A DNA stretch of 64,000 bases from Tolypothrix tenuis PCC 7101 (GCF_002368295.1 NZ_AP018248.1:7021281-7085280); one strand, 5' to 3'. Counted from the stretch's first letter, positions 23,670 through 32,832 are shown. Made by a program: numbers and translations. Notes: generated by a model not told the origin, from the letters alone.

Positions 23670-24698
23670 TTAAACAGTCCGCCAGAAGAAATCTTGATCG
23701 ATTTGTTGAGTGCGAATCAGATATTCTAGTTGTTTGAGGCGAGTAAAACCTCTAGATTCAAATACTTCTCTTGTCATGTCAATTTGTTTGAAGACATTAT
23801 AGAGTTGTTGGGCACCACGCTGGGCATCCCACTCACACTTGAATCCCGGCAAATTTTTATTGATTTTATCGAAAGAAACCCGATAACTGCGGTTGTCAGG
23901 ATCGTGTTTACCAAAGCTTAATTGACAACCTGTAAATACATCTGCAACTATCTCGGCAATTTGTTTAACTTGATAATTGCCATTTGTATCCCCAACATTA
24001 AAAATTTGGTTGTGAATCACATCTCGGGGTGCTTCTAATGTACAAATAATGGCTTTACAGATATCCAATATATGCACTAGCGGCCGCCAAGGTGTACCAT
24101 CGCTATTCATCTTAATTTCTTTGATTGTCCATGCCCAACCTGAAAGATTGTTCAAGACAATATCAAAACGCATCCTCGGAGAAGCGCCATAAGCTGTAGC
24201 ATTCCGCAAAAATGTCGGAGAAAAGCTATCATCAGCCAACTGCTTTACATCTTGTTCTACCAAACCCTTGCATTTGGCATAGGCGGTTTGAGGATTAATA
24301 GTAGACTCTTCGTCTACATAATCTTCAGTTGCAAAGCCATAAACGCTACATGAAGAAGTGTAGACAAAACGTCGCACCCCTGCTTCCTTAGCCAGCTTTG
24401 CTAAATGTACTGAACCTTTGTGGTTGATATCGTAAGTGATAGTCGGGGCTAACTGACCTAAAGGATCGTTAGATAATTCTGCCATGTGAACGATCGCATC
24501 AACTCCCTCCAGGTCGGAAGCCGTAATATTACGGATATCTTTATTTAAAGTTTTGGCAGTTAGTTCTGTACCATTATACAACCAACCTACCTTATAAAAG
24601 CCCGTATCCACGGCAATAACTTCATAACCTTGTTGTATTAACAGAGGTGCTAATAACGAGCCGATATAACCTTCAGTTCCAGTTACAAGTACTTTCAT
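23670..24698 (-). CDS. NAD-dependent epimerase/dehydratase (extended SDR)
   Basis: About 342 residues from ATG 24698 (MKVLVTGTEGYIGSLLAPLL); the frame is open to 24755 but the added residues precede the Rossmann motif and look spurious. The NAD-binding motif is TGTEGYIG; catalytic residues appear as S/T in YTSSCSVYG and the YxxxK motif at TAYAKCKGL. Members act as 4-epimerases, 4,6-dehydratases or 4-ketoreductases on nucleotide sugars. First gene of the minus-strand cluster, so its upstream region should hold a promoter. Which reaction it catalyses cannot be told from sequence alone. Confidence 0.85.
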   Translation of the reverse strand: MKVLVTGTEGYIGSLLAPLLIQQGYEVIAVDTGFYKVGWLYNGTELTAKTLNKDIRNITASDLEGVDAIVHMAELSNDPLGQLAPTITYDINHKGSVHLAKLAKEAGVRRFVYTSSCSVYGFATEDYVDEESTINPQTAYAKCKGLVEQDVKQLADDSFSPTFLRNATAYGASPRMRFDIVLNNLSGWAWTIKEIKMNSDGTPWRPLVHILDICKAIICTLEAPRDVIHNQIFNVGDTNGNYQVKQIAEIVADVFTGCQLSFGKHDPDNRSYRVSFDKINKNLPGFKCEWDAQRGAQQLYNVFKQIDMTREVFESRGFTRLKQLEYLIRTQQIDQDFFWRTV

Positions 24699-25404
24699 TG
24701 TTAAAATCTTCAGCTGTAATTGCGGTTTGCCGGTGCTTGGACTCAGTAGAAACACTAGCTAGGATACTTTTCCCTGAAAGCAAAAGCAATACTTTAAAGA
24801 TAATTTCATGTTGTCAGAGCACTTCTTCATGTATGCTTTATCAAGCAAATGACTTGGCTCCTGATGTGAAGAGAAATCTATTTTAACAGCCTCTAAAATC
24901 AGATAAAAATACCCTTGCAAAATTGTCAATTTTCAGGTTCATTCCTGAATGATTTATACAATAATCAAATTGTCAATAATGGCAATCCTCTATGAGGCAG
25001 AAATTTAAGCAGGCGATCGCCATCTGAAATTCCCATCTAAATCGCCAATTCCCAGCAGCGACTACATTACTCAACTTTCTATTTGTCAGTAGACATTAAT
25101 TTAGAATGCTAACTAAATGATTTATTTATATAGTTAGCATCTAATCATAAGTTCAACTTTATGCAAAGTATTTATAAACTCAAACTCCCTTAAATAATGT
25201 GGGTAAAAGTTTCATGATTATGCTCTAGGAAATATTCAGCAAATTTAACTGAATACGGCATTTTCAGGTAACTAAACTCCCATCAGCTGATGATTTATAG
25301 TGTTGCTGAGACAGTTCGAGAACTTATGATACACAGCCGTGTATTTTATGTAAGTGCTGTATTTGCAACAATGTCCAAGCGATCGCCAAGCTACTCGACG
25401 TTTT
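24699..25404. other. Gene-free leader region
   Basis: About 700 bp between the divergent sugar-cluster start and the candidate ncRNA. AT-rich with two HIP1-like GCGATCGC sites (near 25013 and 25379). No coding frame with a ribosome site was found. Confidence 0.4.
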
Positions 25405-25410
25405 TATACT
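25405..25410 (+). promoter_or_regulatory. Candidate -10 element of ncRNA
   Basis: TATACT lies 7 bases before the proposed RNA 5' end. A convincing -35 element was not identified. Confidence 0.4.
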
Positions 25411-25416
25411 ACATAC

Positions 25417-25710
25417 CCAAAGTAGTAACTTTCTAACCGAGTCTGGGTGGATACCGTTCATGGTGAGTCGTTTTTAACTAGTGTCAGTTGAAAAAGTGTC
25501 ACTCACCACATTCCTGGTTTTGTCCGAGAAAAGATATTCTAAGTTAGTGCAAGGAGTGATACCACTTCACAACATGTTTGTCACTAGTTATCCTCGTAAT
25601 GCCCCTCCTTTGGGGGTTGTTGCGGATTTCAAATGTTGCATCAAACAAGTGGGTTGGTATAAAGTTATACGGGGAAGCGCTTGAGCTAGCAAAAATCTCA
25701 AGCGCTTTTT
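25417..25710 (+). ncRNA. Candidate structured non-coding RNA, about 290 nt
   Basis: Several complementary segments fit one folded transcript. The 5' part TAACTTT (25426-25432) can pair with AAAGTTA (25661-25667), closing the molecule. GGTGAGT (25472-25478) pairs with ACTCACC (about 25501-25507). CCACTT and ACAACAT (25562-25575) can pair with ATGTTG and AAGTGG (25633-25653). A CCCCTCCTTTGGGG hairpin lies at 25602. The RNA ends in a strong intrinsic terminator at 25675-25710. The only reading frame (67 codons from a GTG) lacks a ribosome site. It is not tmRNA or RNase P RNA by motif; a 6S-type or lineage-specific regulatory RNA is possible. No downstream plus-strand gene is close, so a riboswitch is unlikely. 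Confidence 0.5.
25675..25710 (+). terminator. Intrinsic terminator
   Basis: Perfect 11-bp stem AAGCGCTTGAG / CTCAAGCGCTT with an 11-base loop, followed directly by T residues (to 25710). The T-run is on the plus strand, so it ends a plus-strand transcript, although no protein gene precedes it. Confidence 0.85.
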
Positions 25711-26247
25711 CGTGTATAAATAAAAAAATTTTCCTCTGGTGCAGAATAAGTAAGTTTTTAAAAGCACATAATCGTCAAAAGTCATAATTATAAAACTACT
25801 CCTAGATATTCCTGCTGTCCGTTTCAAATGCAAACAACTCTCTAGTAGTTCTCACGGAGATTCGCAATTTCAGGGTTTTTGCTGAGATGCAATCCTATTA
25901 CCAACAAAAATATTTTTATTTAGTTATCTAGCAGTATAATGTTCACTTTCTAGCCACTAAAATCGGGCAAATTCAGACCCAAAGGTCTTTTTTTGCAGAT
26001 GATTGTAGTTAGATAAGCTAAACCACATCTAGTTTGCATAATCTGAAATTATATATTTATTGTGGGGTGGGCATCTTGCCCGCCCAATATATGCAAGTTA
26101 AATATGGAACAGCTTATAACTTAAACGCACACCAGCAGCCAGTATCTTGCCGACTACAGCTTTACCTTATATCTTGAAAAATATAAGGTGCGTTAGCCTA
26201 CGGCATAACACACCCTAAAAAATTCATAGCTGGTATCGCTGCAATTC
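25711..26247. other. Intergenic region downstream of leuS
   Basis: About 540 bp with no gene. Near 26187-26214 there is copy 3 of the GGTGCGTTA hairpin repeat (arms GGTGCGTTA and TAACACACC), 34 bp after the leuS stop on the minus strand, so it may serve as the leuS terminator. Confidence 0.45.
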
Positions 26248-28878
26248 TTAGCCGATGACAAAATTCACCAACTTTCCAGGTACAACAATTACCTTTTTAA
26301 TTTCTTTGCCTTCAATGTAACGCTGGGCAACTTCTGATTCTCTGGCATATTTCTCTAAAGCAGCTTTATCTGCTTGCGATGGCACTTGAATTGCACCGCG
26401 AGTTTTGCCCATGATTTGAATTACCAAGGTAATCTCATCAGCAATTAACGCTGCTGGATCAAAAGCTGGCCAAGTTTGAGTATGCACAGAATCGCTATTA
26501 CCCAATAAATGCCACAATTCATCAGCAATATGTGGCGCAAAGGGAGCAAGCAATACCACTAAAGTCTCAATTCCTTCGGCATAGATTGGTGAAGTTTTGC
26601 TGCTGCTATCAGTTAGGGCATTACTCAACTTCATCAATTCCGAAATAGCCGTGTTGAATTGATATTCGTCCTCCACATCTTCTGTGACTGCTTGGATAGC
26701 AGTATGAATTGCCCGCCGCAGTTCTTTTTCCGGCTTCGTCAAATTAGAGATATCAGCTTTCTTTTTCGATACTCCAGCAGCAATATAATCTGTTACCAAC
26801 CGCCAAACCCGATTCAAAAAGCGGAATTGCCCTTCAACATCAGCTTCATCCCATTCCAAATCTTTTTCTGGTGGCGCTTTGAACAAGATGAACATTCGCG
26901 CTGTGTCTATACCATATTTGTTAATCACATCTTCTGGTGCGACACCATTACCTTTAGATTTAGACATGGTGGCATACAGGCGTTGTAAAGGTTCCCCTGT
27001 CTGAGGATCTCGTGGGTTAGCAAGATCTACTAAATGGGAAGCAATCCATTTATCTTTGCCACCCTTATTGGGATTCATGTATGTTAAACCTTGCACCATC
27101 CCTTGAGTCAACAGACGTTGGAATGGTTCATCAAAGTTCAACAAGCCTCTATCTCGCAGTACTTTAGTAAAGAAGCGCGAATACAACAAATGTAAAATTG
27201 CGTGTTCAATTCCACCCACATACTGATCTACTGGCATCCAGTCGTTGGTTTTACTGGAATCAAACACCTGTTGTTCGTTTTTCGCGTCAGTAAACCGCAA
27301 GAAATACCACGAGGAATCAATAAAGGTATCCATCGTGTCAGTTTCTCGCTTTGCTGGAGTGCCACAAGTGGGACAAGGGACGTTTACCCAGCTTTCTAAC
27401 TGAGTTAAAGGCGAACCGCCACGTCCAGTAAATTCCACTTCTTCTGGTAACTGCACGGGTAAATCTTTGTCAGGAACTGGCACTATCCCACAGTTAGGAC
27501 AGTGAATCACGGGAATTGGCGCACCCCAATACCGTTGCCGCGAAATCAGCCAATCACGCAGGCGATATTGCACCCGTGCTTTGCCAAAACCTTGCTGTTC
27601 GGCATATTCAACGATTGCTTGCTTGGCATCTGTAGAAGCTATGCCACTAAATTGACCAGAATTAATCAAAATTCCTGGTTCGGTATATGCCTCGTTATAT
27701 TCAACCTGAATAATATTAGAGACTTCACCGTCTTCATCCGGAGTTGTGATACTGAAATCTTTATCTGCAACTGCCTCCGGTTCGACAATGACAAACTCAA
27801 TGGGCAAATTATATTTATTGGCAAACTTGAAATCTCGAGCATCATGGGCAGGTACACCCATGACTGCACCTGTACCATACTCATACAGTACATAGTCAGC
27901 AATCCATATCGGCAGTTCTTCCCCAGTAAAAGGATTGATTGCCTTACCGCCTGTGGGGATACCGCGTTTTGGTTTATCTTCTGCAGTCCGTTCCAGCTCG
28001 CTTTGATTGGCAACCTCCTGCACAAAAGCATCTACAGCTGCTTGCTGCTCTTTTTTGGTAACGCGCTGGGTTAAAGGATGCTCTGGTGCTAACACCAAAT
28101 AGCTCACACCATAAACTGTATCTGGGCGTGTGGTATAGACACTAATTTTTTCATCTAAACCGACGATGGGAAATTCCAAGTAGGCACCTGTGGATTTGCC
28201 AATCCAGTTAGCTTGCATCAACTTGACGCGTTCTGGCCAACCTGTTAATTTATCCAGGTCATTGAGTAATTCTTCGGCATAGTCAGTAATTTTAAAAAAC
28301 CACTGCCGTAATAATTTCCGCTCCACTTTTGCGCCACTGCGCCAGGAACGTCCTTCATTATCAACTTGCTCGTTAGCCAATACAGTTTGATCGATGGGGT
28401 CCCAGTTAACTGCGGCTTCTTTTTGATAAGCTAGCCCCGCTTGCAAAAATTGTAAGAAAATCCATTGTGTCCACTTGTAATAGTCTGGCGAACAGGTGGC
28501 AACTTCACAGTCCCAATCTATAGATAGCCCCAAGCGCTGCAATTGCTGCCGCATCTGGGAAATATTTTGATAAGTCCACTTGGCTGGCGGTACACCACGG
28601 TCAATGGCGGCATTTTCTGCTGGTAAGCCAAAGGCATCCCAACCCATTGGGTGCAGTACCCGATAACCTTGCATTCGCTTGAGGCGGGCGATCACATCAG
28701 TAATTGTATAATTACGAACGTGGCCCATGTGTAGGCTACCCGATGGGTAGGGGAACATGGATAAAGCGTAGAACTTTGGCTTGGCGCTATTTGTAGGGGT
28801 TTTATCTAAGCCCAGTTCAGCCCATGTTTGTTGCCATTTTTCCTCAATTGCTGCGGGGTTATATCGGGAATCCACCAA
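26248..28878 (-). CDS. leuS: Leucyl-tRNA synthetase
   Basis: An 876-residue class I aminoacyl-tRNA synthetase charging tRNA-Leu; the length is usual for bacterial LeuRS. The HIGH-equivalent is PYPSGSLHMGHVRNY near residue 45 and the KMSKS-equivalent is ATMSKSKGNGV near residue 637. The CP1 editing domain is present, including the conserved threonine-rich region YTTRPDTVYGVSYLVLAPEHPL and the Asp motif YGTGAVMGVPAHDARD. A zinc-type CPNCG and CPTCG pair is seen in the middle. The C-terminal domain ends KVIVVPGKLVNFVIG. Essential, housekeeping, apparently monocistronic. Confidence 0.98.
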   Translation of the reverse strand: MVDSRYNPAAIEEKWQQTWAELGLDKTPTNSAKPKFYALSMFPYPSGSLHMGHVRNYTITDVIARLKRMQGYRVLHPMGWDAFGLPAENAAIDRGVPPAKWTYQNISQMRQQLQRLGLSIDWDCEVATCSPDYYKWTQWIFLQFLQAGLAYQKEAAVNWDPIDQTVLANEQVDNEGRSWRSGAKVERKLLRQWFFKITDYAEELLNDLDKLTGWPERVKLMQANWIGKSTGAYLEFPIVGLDEKISVYTTRPDTVYGVSYLVLAPEHPLTQRVTKKEQQAAVDAFVQEVANQSELERTAEDKPKRGIPTGGKAINPFTGEELPIWIADYVLYEYGTGAVMGVPAHDARDFKFANKYNLPIEFVIVEPEAVADKDFSITTPDEDGEVSNIIQVEYNEAYTEPGILINSGQFSGIASTDAKQAIVEYAEQQGFGKARVQYRLRDWLISRQRYWGAPIPVIHCPNCGIVPVPDKDLPVQLPEEVEFTGRGGSPLTQLESWVNVPCPTCGTPAKRETDTMDTFIDSSWYFLRFTDAKNEQQVFDSSKTNDWMPVDQYVGGIEHAILHLLYSRFFTKVLRDRGLLNFDEPFQRLLTQGMVQGLTYMNPNKGGKDKWIASHLVDLANPRDPQTGEPLQRLYATMSKSKGNGVAPEDVINKYGIDTARMFILFKAPPEKDLEWDEADVEGQFRFLNRVWRLVTDYIAAGVSKKKADISNLTKPEKELRRAIHTAIQAVTEDVEDEYQFNTAISELMKLSNALTDSSSKTSPIYAEGIETLVVLLAPFAPHIADELWHLLGNSDSVHTQTWPAFDPAALIADEITLVIQIMGKTRGAIQVPSQADKAALEKYARESEVAQRYIEGKEIKKVIVVPGKLVNFVIG

Positions 28879-28962
28879 AAAATGCTCCTACTGGAATCTT
28901 GTTCTATGTCTGCCTCCATATTGTAATGGTAGGCAAACAATTTCAGTTGGGTAAAATAAGCT

Positions 28963-29412
28963 ATGACTGAATTAAAAATAAAATTTTCTGGAATTGTGCG
29001 CGTTTTTGTTTACGGCACTCTCAAACCAGGCGAAGTTAATTATAAAAGATACTGTGCTGGCAAAGTCCTAGATACCAAAAGAACTATAGCTTCAGGTAAA
29101 CTATTTGCGCTACCGATGGGCTATCCTGCTATGACTCTAGAGGACAGTCAAGTTCAAGGATATTTACTTTCATTTGCCGACTCAAAAGCTTTGAGTCAAC
29201 TAGATGAGCTGGAAGACTACCAGCCGCAGCGACCCATTTCCCAAAATCTCTACAATCGCCAGGAGATTGAGATTTATAATTTCCAAGGTTTATCCTTGGG
29301 TTTGGCTTGGGTTTATTTTATGACACCAGAGCAAGTTCAGCAGCTAAGAGGTATGCTGCTAGAAGATGGCTGGTGGACTGGCTGCGGCTTAACTGCCAGC
29401 GACCTGCCGTAA
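28963..29412 (+). CDS. Gamma-glutamylcyclotransferase-like (GGCT/AIG2) protein
   Basis: A 149-residue small beta-barrel protein. The family motif VFVYGTLKPGE opens the domain at about residue 14, and QLDELEDYQPQ carries the expected acidic residue. Family members cyclise gamma-glutamyl amino acids to 5-oxoproline or act on gamma-glutamylamines; exact specificity is unknown. It is transcribed away from leuS, with an 84-bp divergent spacer. Confidence 0.85.
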   Translation: MTELKIKFSGIVRVFVYGTLKPGEVNYKRYCAGKVLDTKRTIASGKLFALPMGYPAMTLEDSQVQGYLLSFADSKALSQLDELEDYQPQRPISQNLYNRQEIEIYNFQGLSLGLAWVYFMTPEQVQQLRGMLLEDGWWTGCGLTASDLP

Positions 29413-29443
29413 TGATTTGCCAATTTACAATTAATTAAGCAAT

Positions 29444-30064
29444 TTAGTTAATATCTTGCCCAAGATGCCCTTGTTTAGGCGCTTCTTGATGCACTGGTTT
29501 GCTCGGAGAGGCAACTGCTGCTTTGGGAATTTCGATTACTGGGTTATTGATGGCCACCATTAAAGGTGACTCAGGAACCGCAGGTTCTGGTACAGCCTCT
29601 TGTCTAGGCTCTATGCGTTGTTGCGCCAGTTGTAGTGTCTTGGTGTCGCCACCTGGAATAATCCCAGCTAGTGAGCCAATAACTACCGCCGCAACCGCAG
29701 CACCGCCAAATGCCCAAGCTATCTGAGAACGTCGGCGTATCCGTGTCATCACTTGCTCGACGGTTCTCTCTATCGGCTGTTCGCAGGCCGGAACTGGCAT
29801 TGCCCGCAATCCTTGCCGGAGATTTAACAATCGTGCGTACAAGCATTTAACAGCAGCATCGTTTGCTAGCCATTCTTCTACTTGCCTACGTTCAGCAGCT
29901 GTCACCTCGCCATCGAGGTAAGCACTTAATAACTCGAAGCGATCGCGCTTCACTATATCATCCATAGCACCCGTTGATTCATTGGTAGGCCTAGCCATTC
30001 CATCTGCTAACTCTTGATACATTTGCCAGCGAGAACGGTCATCAAACTGAGAATCAGTAGTCAT
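29444..30064 (-). CDS. Putative anti-sigma factor, single membrane span
   Basis: A 206-residue protein encoded just downstream of an ECF sigma gene on the same strand. The N-terminal cytoplasmic part has the anti-sigma pattern LLSAYLDGEVTAAERRQVEEWLANDAAVKCLYARL. The transmembrane segment is at about residues 110-130 (IAWAFGGAAVAAVVIGSLAG), and the tail is proline-rich and presumably periplasmic. The zinc-binding H-x3-C-x2-C signature is not intact: only one cysteine (VKCLY) remains, so it may be a zinc-free variant. It would hold the sigma factor at the membrane until an envelope signal releases it. Confidence 0.8.
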   Translation of the reverse strand: MTTDSQFDDRSRWQMYQELADGMARPTNESTGAMDDIVKRDRFELLSAYLDGEVTAAERRQVEEWLANDAAVKCLYARLLNLRQGLRAMPVPACEQPIERTVEQVMTRIRRRSQIAWAFGGAAVAAVVIGSLAGIIPGGDTKTLQLAQQRIEPRQEAVPEPAVPESPLMVAINNPVIEIPKAAVASPSKPVHQEAPKQGHLGQDIN

Positions 30065-30231
30065 CTTAACATTATTACCAATTCATACACGGGTAAAGAC
30101 AGCGAATATTTTAGGGAAATTCATCAATTTTCTTCCTAATGGCAGAGTGTCTTTAAAATTTCTACACACTTATTCATCTTTATTAATTAATACTTAAGAT
30201 CTGCCATTTGGCAGAGGTAAGATACTGTAAA

Positions 30232-30888
30232 TTAAGCATCTAGATAGTTTTGCAACTGAGCTTGCAATCTAGATCTAGCTCTAGCGATTCTTGACTTCAC
30301 AGTTCCTAAGGAAACCCCAGTGATTTCGGCAATTTCTTCGTATGCCAAACCTTCGATTTCTCTAAGGACAATTGTAGTACGGAATACTTCGGGTAAATCA
30401 GCGATCGCTTCTCGCAGTTGCTCGTAAAATTCTCTAGTGGTCAGTTCTTCCTCTGGGCCAGGAGTATCTCCCGCAATCTCCCAATCCATCTCGCCATCAT
30501 CTACTGAGCGGGGAGCATCCAAAGACAAGGGGCTAACAACCCGTTTGCGTTTGCGTAACTCATCGTAAAACAAGTTAGTTGCAATCCGGCTTAACCAGCC
30601 TCGAAATTTAGATGGTTCTTGTAGTCGGTTAATATTCCGATACACGCGAATCCAAACTTCCTGAGCCAAATCAGCTCTGTCAGCCCAATCTGGTGCTAAG
30701 TGATATAACACGCGATCGACTTGACTTTGATAGCGGCGCAGTAGTTCTGCAAACGCAGCACGATCTGGGCGCAGTCCAACTTGACAGCGCAAAATTAAAT
30801 CGTGATTAGAGAGTTTGTCAACTTGCACTGATGCTTCCGGAAAATTCGCATCAACCGTTGACCAGGATACAGTAATCGATTGACTCAT
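30232..30888 (-). CDS. sigG: ECF RNA polymerase sigma factor (SigG-like)
   Basis: About 218 residues from ATG 30888 (MSQSITVSWSTVD); an in-frame ATG at 30912 is less likely. Region 2 reads AFAELLRRYQSQVDRVLYHLAPDWADRADLAQEVWIRVYRNINRL, and region 4 DLPEVFRTTIVLREIEGLAYEEIAEITGVSLGTVKSRIARARSRL. Between them lies a longer acidic linker (DDGEMDWEIAGDTPGPEEE). The downstream anti-sigma gene, 167 bp away, fits the usual pair. The name SigG is by resemblance to the cyanobacterial group 3 sigma factor; it likely governs an envelope or oxidative stress regulon, which is inference. Confidence 0.87.
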   Translation of the reverse strand: MSQSITVSWSTVDANFPEASVQVDKLSNHDLILRCQVGLRPDRAAFAELLRRYQSQVDRVLYHLAPDWADRADLAQEVWIRVYRNINRLQEPSKFRGWLSRIATNLFYDELRKRKRVVSPLSLDAPRSVDDGEMDWEIAGDTPGPEEELTTREFYEQLREAIADLPEVFRTTIVLREIEGLAYEEIAEITGVSLGTVKSRIARARSRLQAQLQNYLDA

Positions 30889-31455
30889 AGATCGTACTGG
30901 CTTGTAAATCATCCCTTACTATTAGACCTGGTAATTGCCAGGAAGTTCCGCAGTCAGGGACGGATTTATGACTGGAACAAGGAAGTGTATAAGTTTGAGC
31001 AAAAATTTAGTAGTGAGGAGTGCTTGTTTTTAGCCCAAACCCTTGCAAAGCATGATTTTTAGCGATAATCTTCTTCCAACTAGAGACCCAGCAATGTTAC
31101 TGACATTTGTGCTGTTAGTGACATCTGACCTCATACGCTTGACATAAATAGTGAAGAGTGTATAAAGCATATTAGGAAAATTTGGGATTGAGCATGGCGC
31201 ATTGGGCATTGGTAATTATGAGTTTGTCTACCTTCGCTGATCTACTTTGCTCCTCTGCTTCCTCATTCGCCTTCTGAATTATTTGCCTCAAACTTCCCTG
31301 GAATTTTTACAAGTATTCACGAATCAGGGGGATGACTATTCTTTCCCAAAATTTCCTTGAAAAACTAAAATAGGCCAGGTTTTGATATCAGCAACATTTT
31401 ACCTAGGACAAAATCAAAATTTTCGCATTTTTAGCTGTTGTAGCTGCTTGGACTG
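30889..31455. other. Intergenic region upstream of sigma factor
   Basis: 570 bp, likely containing the sigma gene promoter. GTGACATCTGAC and TGACATTTGTG repeats occur near 31100-31120. No gene seen. Confidence 0.35.
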
Positions 31456-31608
31456 TTATTTATTTGGGGTTGTGACTAGAATTGTTGCTGATGTTTCTAT
31501 ATGCGGCTGATAATTGGTACCTGTCTTTTGTTGATCTGGTACCCGAACTTGCAAAAAGAAATTAAGGGAAAATGTGATTGTGATTGCTAGCAATAGTTTT
31601 TCAAACAT
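31456..31608 (-). CDS. Small secreted or membrane-anchored peptide, 50 aa
   Basis: Short frame found by reading the minus strand: MFEKLLLAITITFSLNFFLQ followed by VRVPDQQKTG and a polar tail ending TPNK. The ATG at 31608 is preceded by GGGAGGAAG at about 7 bases, one of the best ribosome sites in the region, which is the main support for it being real. Residues 4-20 form a hydrophobic signal or anchor. No family recognised. It lies alone between the sigma gene and the L,D-transpeptidase. Confidence 0.5.
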   Translation of the reverse strand: MFEKLLLAITITFSLNFFLQVRVPDQQKTGTNYQPHIETSATILVTTPNK

Positions 31609-31845
31609 GGTCTTCCTCCCACCCACACCATTAATGATTGATTGCTACACTTCAAAAGTTTCAAGAAGTGAAGTCTGGCATTTAAAAATTTATTGGTTAA
31701 GACTTCCGCATAGCCTTAGTGTGCCCACTGGTATTTGCAAATTCATAAGGAAATTAAGAAGTATTTATAAATTTTTGATGATTGGATGACTCAGTACATC
31801 TAACTAGCCAACGGATATGTCAGGGATCAAAAATAGGTGGTGGCA

Positions 31846-32664
31846 ATGATCAGAAATGTAACTGTAACGCGGATAATTATGTGGCTCTGTTTTGGAACAG
31901 CAATCTTATCTCTGGCTGTCCATTGGCGTGTTATGTCCACAGGGCAACAGTTTGAGCCGCTAGCCTCGAATCAGGATCAGCAGAAAAAATTACCTCAAAA
32001 AGGTCTAGGAGCTACCGCGTTTGGTGCATCTGTACTTCCTGATGAATCTACCCAGAGGACATCTATATTAGACAAATCCTCAACAACAAAGTTTCATAAT
32101 ACTAATTCGGGAGCAGTGAATAAAAATGTAGCTAGAGCAACTGATGGCTCCCAAAATACGCGGCTGATAGCGCCAGAACAAAAAAAGAATTCTCTGTTGT
32201 CTTTTCTGCCACAGTCATTCTTACCACAGGTTTTAGCTCAACAAGAATCATCTAATAGTAATCAGTCGAAATCTGGCGACAAGCACGTGGTAGTTGATTT
32301 AAGCGATCGCCGTGCCTATGTTTATCGTTCAGATGTGGTAATCGCCAGTTACCCCATTGCAGTAGGTAAAAAGGGTTGGGACACGCCCACAGGTTCTTTT
32401 CAAGTGCATCACATGCAACATAACCCTGTATGGCGGCATCCAATTACTAATAAAGTGTTTGCAGCAGGCCCTGATAGCCCTCTGGGAGACCGATGGATTG
32501 GGTTTTGGTCAGATGGACATAATGAAATTGGCTTTCACGGTACGCCCGATACTAACGTTTTAGGAACTGCGATTTCTCACGGTTGTTTAAGAATGCGTAA
32601 TCCTGATGTCCGATTGCTGTATGAGCAAGTGAAGGTAGGGACATCAGTGATCGTTCAAGATTGA
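31846..32664 (+). CDS. L,D-transpeptidase (YkuD domain)
   Basis: About 272 residues; ATG 31846 is preferred over a GTG at 31837 because GGTGG then falls in ribosome-site position. The N-terminus has a membrane anchor (IIMWLCFGTAILSLAVHW), then a low-complexity linker to about residue 145, then the YkuD catalytic domain: HVVVDLSDRRAYVYRSD, VGKKGWDTPTGSFQVHHM, IGFHGTPDTNVLGTA and the nucleophile motif SHGCLRMRNPD. It would form 3-3 crosslinks in peptidoglycan or attach proteins to it. It lies near the M23 peptidase in a loose cell-envelope neighbourhood. Confidence 0.9.
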   Translation: MIRNVTVTRIIMWLCFGTAILSLAVHWRVMSTGQQFEPLASNQDQQKKLPQKGLGATAFGASVLPDESTQRTSILDKSSTTKFHNTNSGAVNKNVARATDGSQNTRLIAPEQKKNSLLSFLPQSFLPQVLAQQESSNSNQSKSGDKHVVVDLSDRRAYVYRSDVVIASYPIAVGKKGWDTPTGSFQVHHMQHNPVWRHPITNKVFAAGPDSPLGDRWIGFWSDGHNEIGFHGTPDTNVLGTAISHGCLRMRNPDVRLLYEQVKVGTSVIVQD

Positions 32665-32785
32665 TTTCAGTCATGAAAAGCTGTTGCGCCTTTATCCCTG
32701 GGCGCAGTGCAAATCGTAGAGCCGGGAATCTGACAAGGACAACGAGATTTCCACCAGTCAAGCCAGTGATATTCCAGAGTCAAAG

Positions 32786-32811
32786 GTCAACTGAGGATTA
32801 ACAGTTGACCT
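32786..32811. terminator. Hairpin between convergent genes
   Basis: Perfect 9-bp arms GGTCAACTG and CAGTTGACC with an 8-base loop, between the stops of the L,D-transpeptidase (+) and ComFB-domain (-) genes. No long T-run, so termination efficiency is uncertain. Confidence 0.5.
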
Positions 32812-32832
32812 GAGACTTGAGACTCTTGAGCA

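Noticed and set aside
25481..25684. 67-codon frame in the candidate ncRNA
   Set aside because: GTG start with no ribosome site, overlaps paired RNA segments and the terminator; composition not protein-like.
27502..28074. 190-codon plus-strand frame
   Set aside because: Antisense shadow of leuS, cysteine-rich and without family features.
31574..31789. 71-codon plus-strand frame
   Set aside because: No ribosome site and overlaps the better-supported minus-strand small gene.
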